Source: Epiperipatus broadwayi (lineage: Eukaryota > Onychophora > Udeonychophora > Euonychophora > Peripatidae). From it: a stretch of DNA of 64,000 nt. The first letter of the stretch is position 1. The number at the start of each line of letters is the position of its first letter. The notes under the pieces are model-generated. The model worked only from the letters and a program-made list of their open reading frames with translations. It searched no databases and was not told the origin of the DNA. The position numbers and the translations under genes are program-made. Of this stretch, positions 1-12,135 are shown in pieces. The stretch spans positions 186,001-250,000 of the forward strand of contig JAQFVV010006645.1 of the NCBI GenBank assembly GCA_028023455.1, in the 5' to 3' direction.

Positions 1-156
1 TATCATGCTGGAGTAGGAATCTGAATCACATCATCTAAAATATTATTTACTTATCTAATTTCCTCTATACCAAAAGCAAAAACATTAATAAATAATAGGG
101 ATTTCAACTTGCTGAACATTTTTGCTTAGTTATATCATAACTGAATTTAATTAAAG

Positions 157-405
157 TGACTTGAACTCAAGACTTTCAAGCTCTCTACAACTATCCACTC
201 CATCTTATACAACTGATACACATGACCACTTATATGTGAAAAAAAAATCAATAAATGTATTTTGTACTAAACCAGCACACATCATTTGGTCCAAATCATT
301 ATCTCTCATACATATATACAATCAGTGGTCATGTGTATCCGTTATATAAGATAGAATGGATTCACTTAAGTCTAATATAGACAATATACATGTATTTAAA
401 TATCA
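157..405. repeat. Foldback repeat, family B (short copy)
   Basis: Two inverted arms flank a short AT-rich centre. The left arm (about 159-225) has ACTTGAACTCAAG and a segment ending in GATACACATGACCAC. The right arm (about 325-375) reads GTGGTCATGTGTATC and then TTAAGTC. The same arms recur at 15412-15615, 54931-55757 and 61320-61470, so this is a dispersed family. The sequence after the right arm (TATAGACAATATACATG) is also shared with the copy ending near 55805. No transposase is seen; a MITE-like or foldback element is likely. Confidence 0.7.
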
Positions 406-544
406 TAGCTGTATTCTAACTTTAAAAGTACCAGAAAATCTCATTAAAACTTCAATATTTACACCATGGGAATGTTCTTATATATATATATATATTAAAT
501 CACTCCACACGGTTGAGAAATCCAGAATATTTATTTCAGTTTAG

Positions 545-563
545 TGTTAGGCACTCGGATTAT

Positions 564-598
<35 letters not shown>

Positions 599-613
599 AG
601 GCACTCTGATTAT

Positions 614-646
<33 letters not shown>
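545..646. repeat. Two-copy tandem repeat with (TA)n
   Basis: A unit of GTTAGGCACTC, GATTATTTTCA and a (TA)n tract occurs twice head to tail, with one substitution in the non-TA part. It is a simple local duplication and no coding potential is seen. Confidence 0.8.
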
Positions 647-649
<3 letters not shown>

Positions 650-1894
650 AGAAGGAATGATTTGATACTTTCACCTTAGTAAATAGTTGTGATATAAAAG
701 ACTTTTAAATACGAGGAGGAGCTGACCTGATTGATTACATATGTTTTTTCCAGTAATGCTATCAGTTATTACACCCACACACACATATATATGAAAAATA
801 AATTTTGATTACTTTTGTTAGTGTTTATAATTTTAATGCAAATAAAAGTTTGTTATAAAGCAATACACAATGCTTATTTATATATAAGGATGGGTGTCTT
901 CTAGTGTTATGTGTACATATACTTATTTGTGTTTGTCTACCCATGCACACGTACATATATAAATATTGAGAATTTGTGGAATAACCTTTTTTATTATTTG
1001 CTTACATAACATATACGAAGTTATTTTAATCGAGAATTATGTTCTCTTTCTGAACATTTATGTAGTTATCTACGTAAAAAAACGGCTAAAATTTAATTTG
1101 TTTCAACTATATATATATAACTTTTAAGTATTAAAAATATAAGTTTTGTTGATATTTAAAATATTTTTGTTATGACATTAAAAAATAAGATAATACCAAT
1201 GTGAATATATAAAATTTGTAATATATTTGCAAGTAATAAATTGAATATTTTAAAGCAGGTTTATAAAATATACTTTATATATATATTTTTATTAATAGTA
1301 TATATATATATATAAATCATCAGTTCACTATATTCTAATGCTTTTCTTTTATTTAACATCATGGTAATATATTATTTTTTATAAAGAGATTTTGTTCCTG
1401 TCTCAATCTTTTTTTCTTTTCTCTTTCTCTCTCTAATCTCTCTCTCCATATATATATAATAAGAACATTTCCAATGCTTATATATGCATAATACTTCAAG
1501 ATTAAGATTTATCCTACTGTTATCATATGTAATTGAAATCCTTTCTAGCCCAGTAAAGGATAATAATTTTTTTTATATAAAAAAAGAGCAATGTCTCTTT
1601 TTATTATTCATTTATTTATAGAGTTGTCTGAACCATTCTCAGACATGTCAACCAGTGATATCAGTCGATTTAAAATATATTTAAATAAATTGGGGATTAA
1701 TTTAAATATTATAAATGAGGTGACAAGAAGAGATGCTGCTCTTTTATGGTAAAAAAGTATTATCTTATATTGGGCTAGAGAATATTTCACTTACATATTA
1801 TAACAGTTGCATGAATCTTAATCTAAATATATTTAATATAAATCATATTTTTAGAAGCAACCATGTTTAATAAAATATCAAATATTAAAGTAAA
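647..1894. other. AT-rich non-coding stretch
   Basis: No gene, RNA gene or recognisable element is seen. The stretch contains short (TA)n tracts and a CT-rich run near 1390-1450. Short ORFs here are AT-driven and have no recognisable domain. Confidence 0.7.
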
Positions 1895-2500
1895 ATATCA
1901 ATGTTTTGACAAGATCATACTTGCCCTCATCTGGATAAAATAGTAACCCTGTGATTGCTTGGAGAGATAATAATTGTATCACATGCTTATTGATGAGTGC
2001 TGGTTTTTTTATTCATTTGTGTGTGGAAACACTTTCTCATACAGATGATAGTTTATTGTTTTATCATGTTTCTTAATGTAATTTAGTCTTAAATTTTTTT
2101 ATAACTTCTCTAAATATTCTTTGAATTTGATATTTGAAAAATCTATGCAATAGCCATTGCTTAAAACATGTCATCCATGTTTTAGGTATTGGTCTTTGCA
2201 TAGATTTTTCAAATACCAAAATTATATTCACATGAAACAGACATCATTAAAGACTACTTAGAAATCTATAGAACATTTTAAAAAATCAAACTGCATTAAC
2301 AAACATGATGAAACAATAAAACTACCATCTGTATGGAAGATTTTTTTTTACATAAAGAAATATAAAAATAAAAAAAATATATGCCAAACTGATCAACAGC
2401 CACATGAGATGATTATTGTCTCTGCAACAATCATGATTACAGTTTTACCCAGTTGAAGAATAAGTGTCATCTTGTCAAAATGTCAGTATTTTGTTTTGAT
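1895..2500. repeat. Long imperfect foldback (inverted repeat)
   Basis: The sequence folds back on itself around about 2185. Left-arm landmarks GACAAGATCATACTTG, ACAGATGATAGTTTATTG and TTGAAAAATCTATGCA are met by right-arm reverse complements near 2465, 2325 and 2203. Each arm is roughly 290-300 bp and imperfect. No ORF is retained. This looks like a foldback or MITE-type element, class unknown. Confidence 0.75.
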
Positions 2501-2837
2501 TTTATTAAACAAAATTGCTTCCAAAAATGTGATGATTTATAAATCATCATGAAACGATTCATTTTAACATATATATATAAAAGAGAAAATAAGATAAGAA
2601 TAATAATACAGTAAGGACAAAAAAAGAAATGTATTAAATATCATATGGAGGGGTATAATATGAACAAAATGATGAAGATGTTATTAAAATATTTATAACT
2701 TCCAAACATTATTTTACCATGAACTTAAGTAACATTTTTATTTAATCTAAATAAACATATATTTAAAAAAATAATAGTCATATTACAGTAAATAAATTAA
2801 TAACATTATCTTTCTTATTGCATTGCCAAATTCATAT
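2501..2837. other. AT-rich non-coding stretch
   Basis: No gene or recognisable element is seen between the foldback and the Penelope-like arms. Confidence 0.6.
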
Positions 2838-3117
2838 AATATTGATATCATTTACTTTTTTTATTACTTTTACAATGTTTCATAGAATTATAACCCATTA
2901 TTGATGTTTTTTGATTGCCCCAGCAATCTTCTTCAGAAATATAACAAACCCAATACAAATACATGAACACATAATTTTACATTATATATATACTCTATCT
3001 TACAATCAATATTTCTATACCTACATATATCTTTATATACCTCTCTATATATAATTATTACATCTTTATATATAATATATTTTAACCTTTTATATTTATC
3101 AATCAATACTTCCTATA

Positions 3118-3183
<66 letters not shown>

Positions 3184-4100
3184 TATATGTCTGAAAGTTT
3201 GTAATGATGGTATATTATAAGATCACATCTTATATATATATATTATTTTTATTTCATTTATATTTTGTTATTTTATTCTTATTATTATTATTAAATAGAG
3301 ATTAGGACCTGAAAAAAAGTTTGACAAAATAAAAAATAAATAAATAAATAAATAATATTAGTAAGAATTAAAAATAAGAATAGATTTGATTATATAAAAA
3401 ATAGAAAGAGAGGACACTGGGTTAAAAAATAAATAAAGATAATATTAATAAGGATTAAAATAAGAATAGATTTAATTATATAAAAAAAATAGAAAGGAAT
3501 TACTAAGTATAACTAGAAAATTTAAAAGTTTGAATAGTTAAGCTTTGAAAATATATATAGAAGGTAGGTACAAAATATGTTAAAAAATACTAAAAAATTG
3601 ATTAAAATAATTAGTAATAAAAAGAAAAAAAGAACTAATATAGGTTAAAGAAAGTTATACATATTAAATGTTAATATAATGAATAATAATGTAAAATATA
3701 AAAATATGAATATATAATATTAGTGTTAAATATTAAAAAAAAATAAATAAGAAGAACAAAATAATAAAAAATAAAAGAAATAAAAATAATATATATATAT
3801 GTGATTATATAAAATATTAATTGATAAATGTAAAAAAAGATTAAAATGCGGTAATAATTATATAGAGAGAAGTATATAAAGATATATATGTAGGTATAAG
3901 AATATTGATTATAAGATAATATATATGTATAAAATGTAAAATTATATGTCCATGTATATTTGTATTCATGTATTTGTATTGTGTTTGTTATAGTTCTGAA
4001 GAAGATTACTGGGGTAATCAAAACAGTCAACAGTGGGTTATTATTATATGAAGCACTGTAAAAGTTCTAAAGAAAGTAAATTATATTAATATCAAATAAA
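2838..4100. repeat. Inverted terminal arms of a Penelope-like element
   Basis: A left arm (about 2838-3095) is the imperfect reverse complement of a right arm (about 3838-4100). Both contain CTGAAGAAGATT, a loop TGGG and the paired strand ending AATC (on the minus strand in the left arm). Between them lie a (TA)n tract (about 3120-3182) and a duplicated A-rich unit of about 65 bp (3345-3412 and 3430-3498). Penelope-like elements are known for terminal repeats in direct or inverted order that often carry hammerhead motifs. The right arm directly precedes the RT/GIY-YIG relic on the plus strand, which fits a 5' terminal repeat. Confidence 0.65.
3993..4032 (+). ncRNA. Degenerate hammerhead-like motif in Penelope-like arm
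   Basis: CTGAAGA is followed by a 6-bp hairpin with loop TGGG and then AAAAC. The inverted copy (minus strand, about 2907-2936) has the same layout, and one stem pair has changed from A-T to G-C on both sides, a compensatory difference. In an intact hammerhead the bases after stem II would be GAAA; here they read AAAA in both copies, and stem I is weak. It is therefore read as a decayed motif and not an active ribozyme. Confidence 0.4.
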
Positions 4101-4114
4101 CTATATATATATAT

Positions 4115-4970
4115 GTGTGTGTGTGTGCTATTAAGGATTTGTTCAATGAATTAAATAATATAAAGGGCTTAAAGTGGATTAAAACAGATGAAAATTCTAT
4201 GAGTGTACAATTTTTAGATCTCAAGATAACCAAACCAATAGCAAAAACAGGATATATTCCATATGAATCAAAAGTACCAATGTCACATAAAATGGCAGGT
4301 TTGAAATCCTTTTTATTTAGAAATGATAACCTTTGTAGATATGCATCAGATAAAACTAAAAATATTGAAATTTATTATAATGAATTGTTAAACGTTGGAT
4401 ACAATTATGATTCTGTTTATTATACTATTAAAAATTTTACTTCTAAATACAAAAATAATAATAGTGTTAATTCTTCTGATAAAAAATTATGGATATCAAT
4501 ACCATATATTTCAAATCAACTGGCAAGTTTCATTAAGAAAATTTATAAAGGAATATGTGATATTGCATTTTATGCACCACCTAAATTAAATAAATTAATA
4601 AACAATTCAAAAGATAAAACTTTATTTACAAATAAAAATTGTATCATTTACAAATGGACATGTGGGTGTGGCCATGGATATATAGGTGAATCGAGGTGCA
4701 CATTGGAAAAAAGAACACTTATTGTTATCTAAAAGGGTTCAAAATACAAAACAAAATTTTAAAAATAATGATAATTTATCAGCTTCTGTGTTTTATGACT
4801 ATAATAAATCATGTATATATGATTTTGATTTTAATTATAACAACGTAAAAATATTGGAAACTGAAAGAAATAATAATAAATGGAAAATTAAGGAGGCAAT
4901 ATTAATATGTAAATACAAGCAAAATTTAATTAATAGGCAAGCAGCAAACATTAAGATCACAGAATTATGA
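4115..4970 (+). pseudogene. Penelope-like retroelement relic: RT C-terminus plus GIY-YIG endonuclease, frameshifted
   Basis: The first part (4115-4714) encodes the end of a reverse transcriptase. It includes VQFLDLKITK, the thumb-like YNELLNVGYNYDSVYYTIK and the linker IPYISNQLASFIKKI. It then enters a GIY-YIG nuclease with C-x-C-x-C-like WTCGCGHG and YIGES, R and LEKR. The reading frame shifts in a run of six A at 4707-4712. The remaining nuclease part (EHLLLSK to KEAILICKYKQNLINRQ, to 4970) follows in another frame. RT followed by GIY-YIG is diagnostic of Penelope-like elements. The RT catalytic half is missing, so the copy is 5'-truncated and dead. Confidence 0.82.
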
Positions 4971-7568
4971 GAAAGTTGACATCATAGAATTATGTGAAAG
5001 CTGACATTTTAAAAGTGATAGTTGACAAAGCTACAAGTTAGTTGAAAGCGCTCCTAAGTGATGGTTATACATATATTTTATAAGCTTTTAAATACTGTAT
5101 TTTCAAATATTTATTTATAAATTTGCGTATATTATTTTGAAGAAATACAGACATTGATATATATATGAAATTAAAGCAACAGAATAACTTTATGCTAAAT
5201 TTTTAAAAAGACTTACTATAGTTGATCTTTAAAATTTAAGTGAATAAGTAGTTTAATTATTTTGTTTTTGAAACATGAAAATAAAAGGGAACATTAATCA
5301 GTAAATATTCTTTATTACTGTGGTATGAAATGTTTAATAAGAAATTAAAGTTAATAGTTGCAGTACTATAATTATTTAATATACCATCATTATTTAATAT
5401 TTCTATTTAATAAAGCAGAAAAAAACAGTAAATGCATATTTTTATTACTATTATGTAGATGTTGAACACATAAAATTAAATAAATAAATAATTTTATATT
5501 GTTCTTACAATATATCCAAAATATATCTGTAAATAATATTCAAATTGTAATAATTATTTAATATTTTTATAAGCTTTCAGCAACATGTGAGTGTTTAAAA
5601 TTCTAAAAGGTTTATAAGGTTTTTTTGTCTTCTGAACTGGAAATATCATTAGTCTGGATGAATAGTCAACCAGAAATGTCAGATTAATAGTATTACATTT
5701 ACATTGCTATATTAAAATATATTTGTTAATTCTTAAATTATAAAAAAGACTGTAGAAACAATCAACAGTATTAGATAAGACAAAAATAAACATTTTGTGA
5801 ATAATCTGGGTTTTATTTTAAAAAATTAATAATAATTACATTGATTATATTAAATTAATTCAATTAAATTAAAAAAAATTAAAAATGCCAAAAATTTAGC
5901 ATTGTTAAAGTAAATTAAACAAACTTATAATAAAAAATTCTAACTGTTTATTTGTTTTTTATAGAAAATTTATTGTAATGATATCAAATGATGATTATTA
6001 TTATTCTAAATATATTTAAGTAATGTTTTTTTTTAAAAACAATGTTTTATTTCAGTTACACAATATTACTAATTTACCATAAATGCCAATAGCTAACTGG
6101 TTATATTTAAATTATATCAATACAGTACTCAAACAAACTTATGAAATAGTAATCTGTTGTCAAAACAACACTGTGATTAATCACCTTGACAACAGATGCT
6201 GATATTTTATCGTTTGCTTAAACATGATGAATGTGCTGTTTTAATTTGAATATTATTAATTATACAAATTAAATAATCATATGGTTAGATCAAATGACAT
6301 TTAAATACCAATTAAGAGACTGATATTAACTAAACTAAGAATTTTTATGCTCTTCTTGATAAAAATAAATTGATGAAATTTCAGCTTACTAGTTTACAAC
6401 TCTTTTTATTGCACTAAAGTCACAAAGCATTTTTCTAGTTAACTATTTTCAAAGTCTATCAAATCAAAGAAAAAAATGTTTATAAATAATGAATTTTAAA
6501 ATATCTAACTTGAGTCAATGGGTTTCTGTGGTATGTTGTTGAAGAGTTATAACTCTGAAACTTCAGATATAACCTGAAGATTTTAGCTGTATTATATTAT
6601 CAAAATATATGTGTAAAAGAAAGACAAGATGTTAAATAAATCACACAAAAATGATGACAAATATACACAACTAGTTAATGTAATCTAAATTAAAGCTAAT
6701 AATAAAATCTCAAGTTTTCTCAAAATACATATATTTCAAATAAACAACTCTAAATCATTCACTGCATTTTGTTACAACACTACTTAGAAAATAAGTATAC
6801 TAACATTTTAATTTAAGAAAAAAATTTTCTTAATTGAAAATCATATATTAAAAGCAAATAAAATAAAAATTGAGAAAAGCTACACTTTAAAATGTTGCTA
6901 CTACACTATATAAAAAATTATTCACAGATTATGAGTGTATTTGCTTAATTTTGTTTTATTTAAAAATAATATTTTATTTGAGTTTGTTAATCTGAAGTGT
7001 CCTTCTGTAAAGAGCATTATTATCAAGTTAAATAAGAAAACCTCAACATAGGAGTACAATTTATCGTTACTTTATAACTCATACTTAACACACACATATA
7101 TAATAAAATGTGTACATTGTCAGATATGTAACTCTTGGAATCATAAATTTGAATGCTGGCTATATATCAAAATCAATCATCACAAATAAAAAATAAACCA
7201 CTTTCATAATTTTTGTTGCAAAGTTAATATGAATAACAATTAATTTTGTCTTGTAAATTTATATATAAGCTAATTCAAATAAAATTGCAATACTATTTAG
7301 CTTGTTTGATATTCATATTTATACTTATCATTATTTTTAATTTACCATTATTATAAAACTTTGAAAAGTAGATAAACTTATTCATTTTTTATTTATAGGG
7401 AATGATTTTGCATTTACATAGCTAAATCTGAGAAGTTTATTGCTCCAAGGGTTTTATACATATATATGTATAAACGCACATACAATTATATATATATATA
7501 TACACATATATATAGCCTTAACATGGTTGAGTTCTTTTGAAAATAAAAATATTTTAATGTTATTAAAG
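4971..7568. other. AT-rich stretch downstream of the synaptotagmin gene
   Basis: This should include the 3' untranslated region of the minus-strand gene. A candidate polyadenylation signal AATAAA lies on the minus strand at 7388-7393, about 180 bases past the stop codon. A 12-bp perfect inverted repeat (ATCTGTTGTCAA at 6152-6163 and its complement at 6186-6197) lies further down. Nothing else is recognised. Confidence 0.55.
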
Positions 7569-7867
7569 TTATTTGTGTAAACTGTGCCACATAGCAACAG
7601 CTTTACGCATATTCTGCATCATGTCATTCCAGTGAGTTAAACCTTTACCTGTTTGATTAGGACCTATTGTACAACTACCAAGATCACTGTTGACTATGAT
7701 ATCATGGTCCATTACTGACAACTCTAAAGTTGCATGTGATAATTTATTGGAAGGTACATTGAATGTTAATGCTTCATTCCAAACAGGATTAATAGTATTT
7801 TTTCTGACTGTGGTATTTTTCTTCTTGACCTTTTCTGACAAATTCAATGACACTCTGACAAATGGAT
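7569..7867 (-). CDS. Synaptotagmin (Syt12-like), last exon: C2B core and C-terminus
   Basis: This terminal coding exon starts right after the acceptor TATATTTTAG (AG at 7868-7869) with a split Asp codon. It reads DPFVRVSL, the polybasic strand EKVKKKNTTVRKNT, NPVWNEALTFNVP, calcium-loop 3 residues MDHDIIVNSD, then HWNDMM and the end MWHSLHK before TAA. The polybasic strand and the conserved W-H-x-L C-terminus mark a synaptotagmin C2B domain, which binds phospholipid and SNARE or AP-2 partners at membranes. HWN followed by MWH resembles synaptotagmin-12 more than Syt1 or Syt4. Aspartates in loop 3 are kept, whereas mammalian Syt12 is regarded as calcium-insensitive. An ORF on the other strand here is a shadow. 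Confidence 0.93.
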
Positions 7868-10173
7868 CTAAAATATATGTTGAAACACATTAAATATATA
7901 CATGTATATTATACACCCCCCCACACACACATATATATATATATAAATTTCCCAGCAGTTAATATTATATAATACATTCAGACCAGTAATGGAATATTAA
8001 CATTAGAAAAATTTTCAAAGCACACAAAGAACAAATATTTATTCATATAGAACAATGTTAAAAATTACCTCAGGCATAGTAAAAATAATTTAAAGTGATC
8101 ACTTAACATCTTCAGCTCTCATTCTCAAATGCTTAAGATTTTCCCATACATAAACGTTTGGTTTGGAAAGACAGATGGATTCATTCTATTTTTTCACAAA
8201 GACTTTATCTTGTCTTTGGAAAGTGAGAGCATTCATTAATAGTTAAAAAAACCACAAAGCCATGTTCATTAGCTTAATGGCTGATCATCAATATTACAGT
8301 TTATAAAACATAGCGCTATATAAAATAAATATTTTATTTACATAGGAATAATAATAATAAAATTCTATCTATTTTTATAAACGACAAAAAAGATAGGATA
8401 TATCTACAAATATTACTGATATAGTCTACTAATATATATATATAAAACTACTGCTAATATTTTTAATTTTTAGAATTGAAATTATATCAAATATGTCAAT
8501 TAATCATTAAATTTAGTTCGTCAAAAAATATTTGTATTAAAAATATTGTTAATATTGCTTTAAATGATTATTCTAAAACATTTATTAAAATAAATATAAT
8601 AAACAGATTATTTTCAATATTCCGCTATTTATAATAGTTTGTTTCATATATACATTATATATGTGAATATTAATTAATAAATATGCAATTAATTTTCATT
8701 ATCTACAGAAATGTACCGTCTTTGATAGAAAATCAATTAACTTCTTGCTGGACACGTGTTTAATGGGTTATATGTATACTTCAAATGGTCAAAGTTCAAT
8801 CTTAAAAATTGTCCATAATGTTGACTTGATAAGTTACTATAACAAACGAAAGTCTGGTTTGATGTGTTAAATAAATTTTTATTAATTTTTAGTTATCTAC
8901 TTCAGTTTGGTTTAAGATTATTTCAAATATATATGTATTGGTAGATAATTACTTATATTTTGGATGTGTGTTTAATATAAAAGGTTTAAAAAATAATCAA
9001 CATACGGCTCTCTTTTGTCGTTTGTATAGACATATGAAAGTAAATTGATTTGTAGCAAGACAGTTAGTTGCACTGATTATTAAAATTTATTATTAATACA
9101 ATGTGAGAAAAATATTTCAATTCATAAGACTCACTTCACAGTAAATATAGTTCTTCCTTTTTCTTTTTTTTATATTAACTGATAACATTTATCCCTACAA
9201 TATATAGTAATGGTTTGAACCGATTGTAAGTATCGATCATATTACACGACTGTTTTAGCCTCAAAATATTTAAGAACAGCTTGTTAAAATGATATAAACT
9301 AACTTAACCTATAAGTTGATTTGTAAACTGTACAGCTTACACTATGTACGCGTAATGTATTAGATTTAAAAAAATGGTTTTTATATTTAATAAATCCTAT
9401 AAATATTTTAATATCTTAACATATGGTGTATTATATAAAGCGATATACTGTATATTGAAATGGGATAGTAGAAATTAAAATGTTTTATCTTGATATACTT
9501 GTACATGTATGCATGTAAATATATGTGGTTCTTATATATCGATTATGTAAAATTAAATACGTAAAACTGTAACGAGTAATGAAGAGAAAAGAAAAAATTA
9601 TTTAAGTTCATTATCTGTCAAGCAAATGAATTTGTAATTTACTAAAAGATTTACCCTAATTTATGATCTTTCAGATCTGCCTTCTAAAGAGGTTTAACAA
9701 AATGAGTCGCCTTTATCTTGTATTAAATTCGATAGTGAATCCAAATATTTTATTGAAAATTACAGAGAATTAAAATTAAATATGATAGAGAAAATATTTT
9801 AAAGATCGGTCATGTTTTTTTTTCTCTCTCTTTCTTTCCAGACTTCATAAATTAATGTTATTTTATAATTATTTGGAAAGCAAATATTTTTAAAATATGA
9901 AGATGAAAGAAACATGTTTTATATATTTAAGATATTGTATTTAAATTTGACATAAAGTTGTTTGGAAAAACATTCTAATATAAATTAATCAATTGTTAAT
10001 TCATTCTTGCAATTTGGTATATGTATTTTATCGTTATCACTTAAAAAAAGAAATTCATTACAATAAACATGTTATCAAAAAGAAAAAGAAATACCATTAA
10101 GGACTTAAAATGATAGGATATGATGACTTTACTACAGAGCAAATGTAAAAGTAGGTCAATGAACAATAATATT
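7868..10173. other. Intronic AT-rich stretch
   Basis: This is the start of the 29.4-kb intron, counted from its 3' end. It has short CA and TA runs near 7915-7945. No element with recognisable ends was found. Confidence 0.6.
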
Positions 10174-10278
10174 TGTCAAGCATTGGTGGACGAAAGGTCA
10201 GTGACAGCTGCTTTACAAGTAGTTGTCCCGGGTTATTAGATTCACTTTCCAGCTGATGCTATGACACGAGAAAAAAAC
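10174..10278 (+). mobile_element. tRNA-derived SINE (diverged copy)
   Basis: This matches the SINE at 48980-49086 over its full length: GTCAAGCATTGGTGG, an anticodon-arm-like CTGC-TTTACAA-GTAG, CCCGGGTT, a decayed box B (GATTCACTTTCC in place of GGTTCGCTTCC) and CTATGACAC followed by an A-rich tail. It is older than the other copy, and no clear target duplication was seen. Confidence 0.75.
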
Positions 10279-11336
10279 CAATAGTTTGAGTCTTGAATTG
10301 GAGAAGACAGCAATGCACCATGATTCCAGGAAGGAGAAAAAATACCAGGAGAGAAGTAATCATTACCACAAGAAAGCAGGAAAAATAAAAAAAAACAGTC
10401 AAAAACTAAGTGTGACATCACATCTCTTGTAACTTTACCTCTAGCAGAAAAGAAAGACTACTAGCTAAAATATTTTTCATACAGATTCCTGTGGTAGAAT
10501 AGTTTTACATTGCTGACATTAAATCTAATGCGACCATTATGACAATATATGCTATTAGAAAAGTATTTACCATGCACAACTAAGAAACTAGAGTCACAAA
10601 GTCAAACACTTAAACTATGTAGTTCTATTTAAATATGGGTATTGACTATTCATAAAATATAACTTTACCTATTTACAAAAATAAAACTATGTTCTAAAAA
10701 AAAGAAGAGAACTCTGCTGTAAAATAAACCATATATTGTCTATAATGAGAATCTACAGTCATCGATGCCTAAAAAAGTTTTAGAAAAAGGAGAGAAAGAC
10801 TGAATTTGTATAGCCTATAGTCTCAGTTGTGCATAACAAATAGGATCATAAGCTTATATCAACAAAACCATGAATAAAAAAACATTTATTATATTAATAA
10901 GACTTTTTTATATTCAAATATAAGGCTTTAGAATTATTATTAATATGAATCAAACTATATTTATTTATAATTACATTTAAAATTTTTATTCATAACTAAT
11001 TTTTATTTTTAGTATTTTTTTGCATAAGATGAGTATGGACAGTTAAGGTATTTACAAACATATAAACAAAAAATGTCTTTATTTTAATTGTTTTATGGTT
11101 ATTATAAATAAATTGTTACGGTTCTTTTTTAGCAAACAGTTTTTTCCAAACATAAAATTAATCTACTTCTAAATTTGAGAAATCACGCAATTCTCTGTGA
11201 TACATGCTAAGGTAATAAATGTACATCAAGTTGCTAATGATCATAAGTAATGATTTATTTAGAAGTATTGTTTCTTTATAGAAAGAGGCATCCCAAGATT
11301 AATTTAGATTGAAATATTAAGTAATATTTATTCATA
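10279..11336. other. Intronic AT-rich stretch
   Basis: No gene or recognisable element is seen. Confidence 0.6.
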
Positions 11337-12135
11337 AAGCACAAGCAGTTTGAAATTAAATTGAAAGACTGAAATCTCTCGCATGTGCTTTTTTAGAATG
11401 CTTATATGACAGCCAATCAGATGTAATGATAGCTGTCTAGAGGACTCTCAAATCACAACCCAAGACAGAGATTTTACAAAAAAAGGATGGTTCACCCTTT
11501 TCTTTACTTTATATATATAAACCAGTCTAAAGCATTTTGACTTGAGAGCATGAAGCTTTAAATATTTTTACATTTAACTCACTGAGTCTATTTATAAACA
11601 AAGAGTGTGAAATCTTGTGTTGCAATTTGAGAGCCCTCTAGACAGCTATCATTACATCTGATTGGCTGTCATATAAGCATTCTAAAAAAACACATGCAAG
11701 AGGTTTCAGCCTTTCAATTTAATTTCAAACTGCTTGTGTCTTATAAATAAATATTATTTACATATATTACTGTCAATTCATAACATCTGAAAAATTACGG
11801 TGTAATAAATCATAAGCTTTCATGCTGTTTGTTTATAAATAGACTCACTGACTTAAATGTGAAGATATTTAAAGCTTCATGCTCTCAAGTCAAAATGTTT
11901 TAGACTGGCTTATATATATAGAAAGTTATGTAAAGAAAAGGGGAAACCATCCTTTTCTTGTATAATCTCTGTCTTGTGCAGTGATTTGAGAGCCCTGTAG
12001 ACAGCTATCATTACATCAGATCAGTTGTCATGTAAGCATTATAAAAAAAGTGCATGCAAGAGGTTTCAGCCTTTCAATTTAATTTCAAACTGCTTGCACT
12101 TTATAAATAAATATTATTTACATTCGTTACTGTCT
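11337..12135. repeat. Foldback cluster: one inverted and two direct copies
   Basis: A left arm (about 11337-11640) is the reverse complement of a right-hand unit. Part of that unit is present at 11625-11760 and a fuller copy at 11820-12135. The landmark CTAGACAGCTATCATTAC in the first direct copy recurs in the next one as GTAGACAGCTATCATTAC about 359 bp later. Both right-hand copies end in CAAACTGCTTG, then TTATAAATAAATATTATT. There is no ORF and no hammerhead core. It is a dispersed non-autonomous repeat of unknown class. Confidence 0.75.

Noticed and set aside
3671-4030. 119-codon minus-strand ORF
   Set aside because: Its Tyr/Ile/Phe-only composition comes from AT-rich inverted-arm sequence; it overlaps the Penelope-like terminal arm and has no domain.
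7690-7893. Plus-strand 67-codon ORF
   Set aside because: It is antisense to the synaptotagmin C2B exon.
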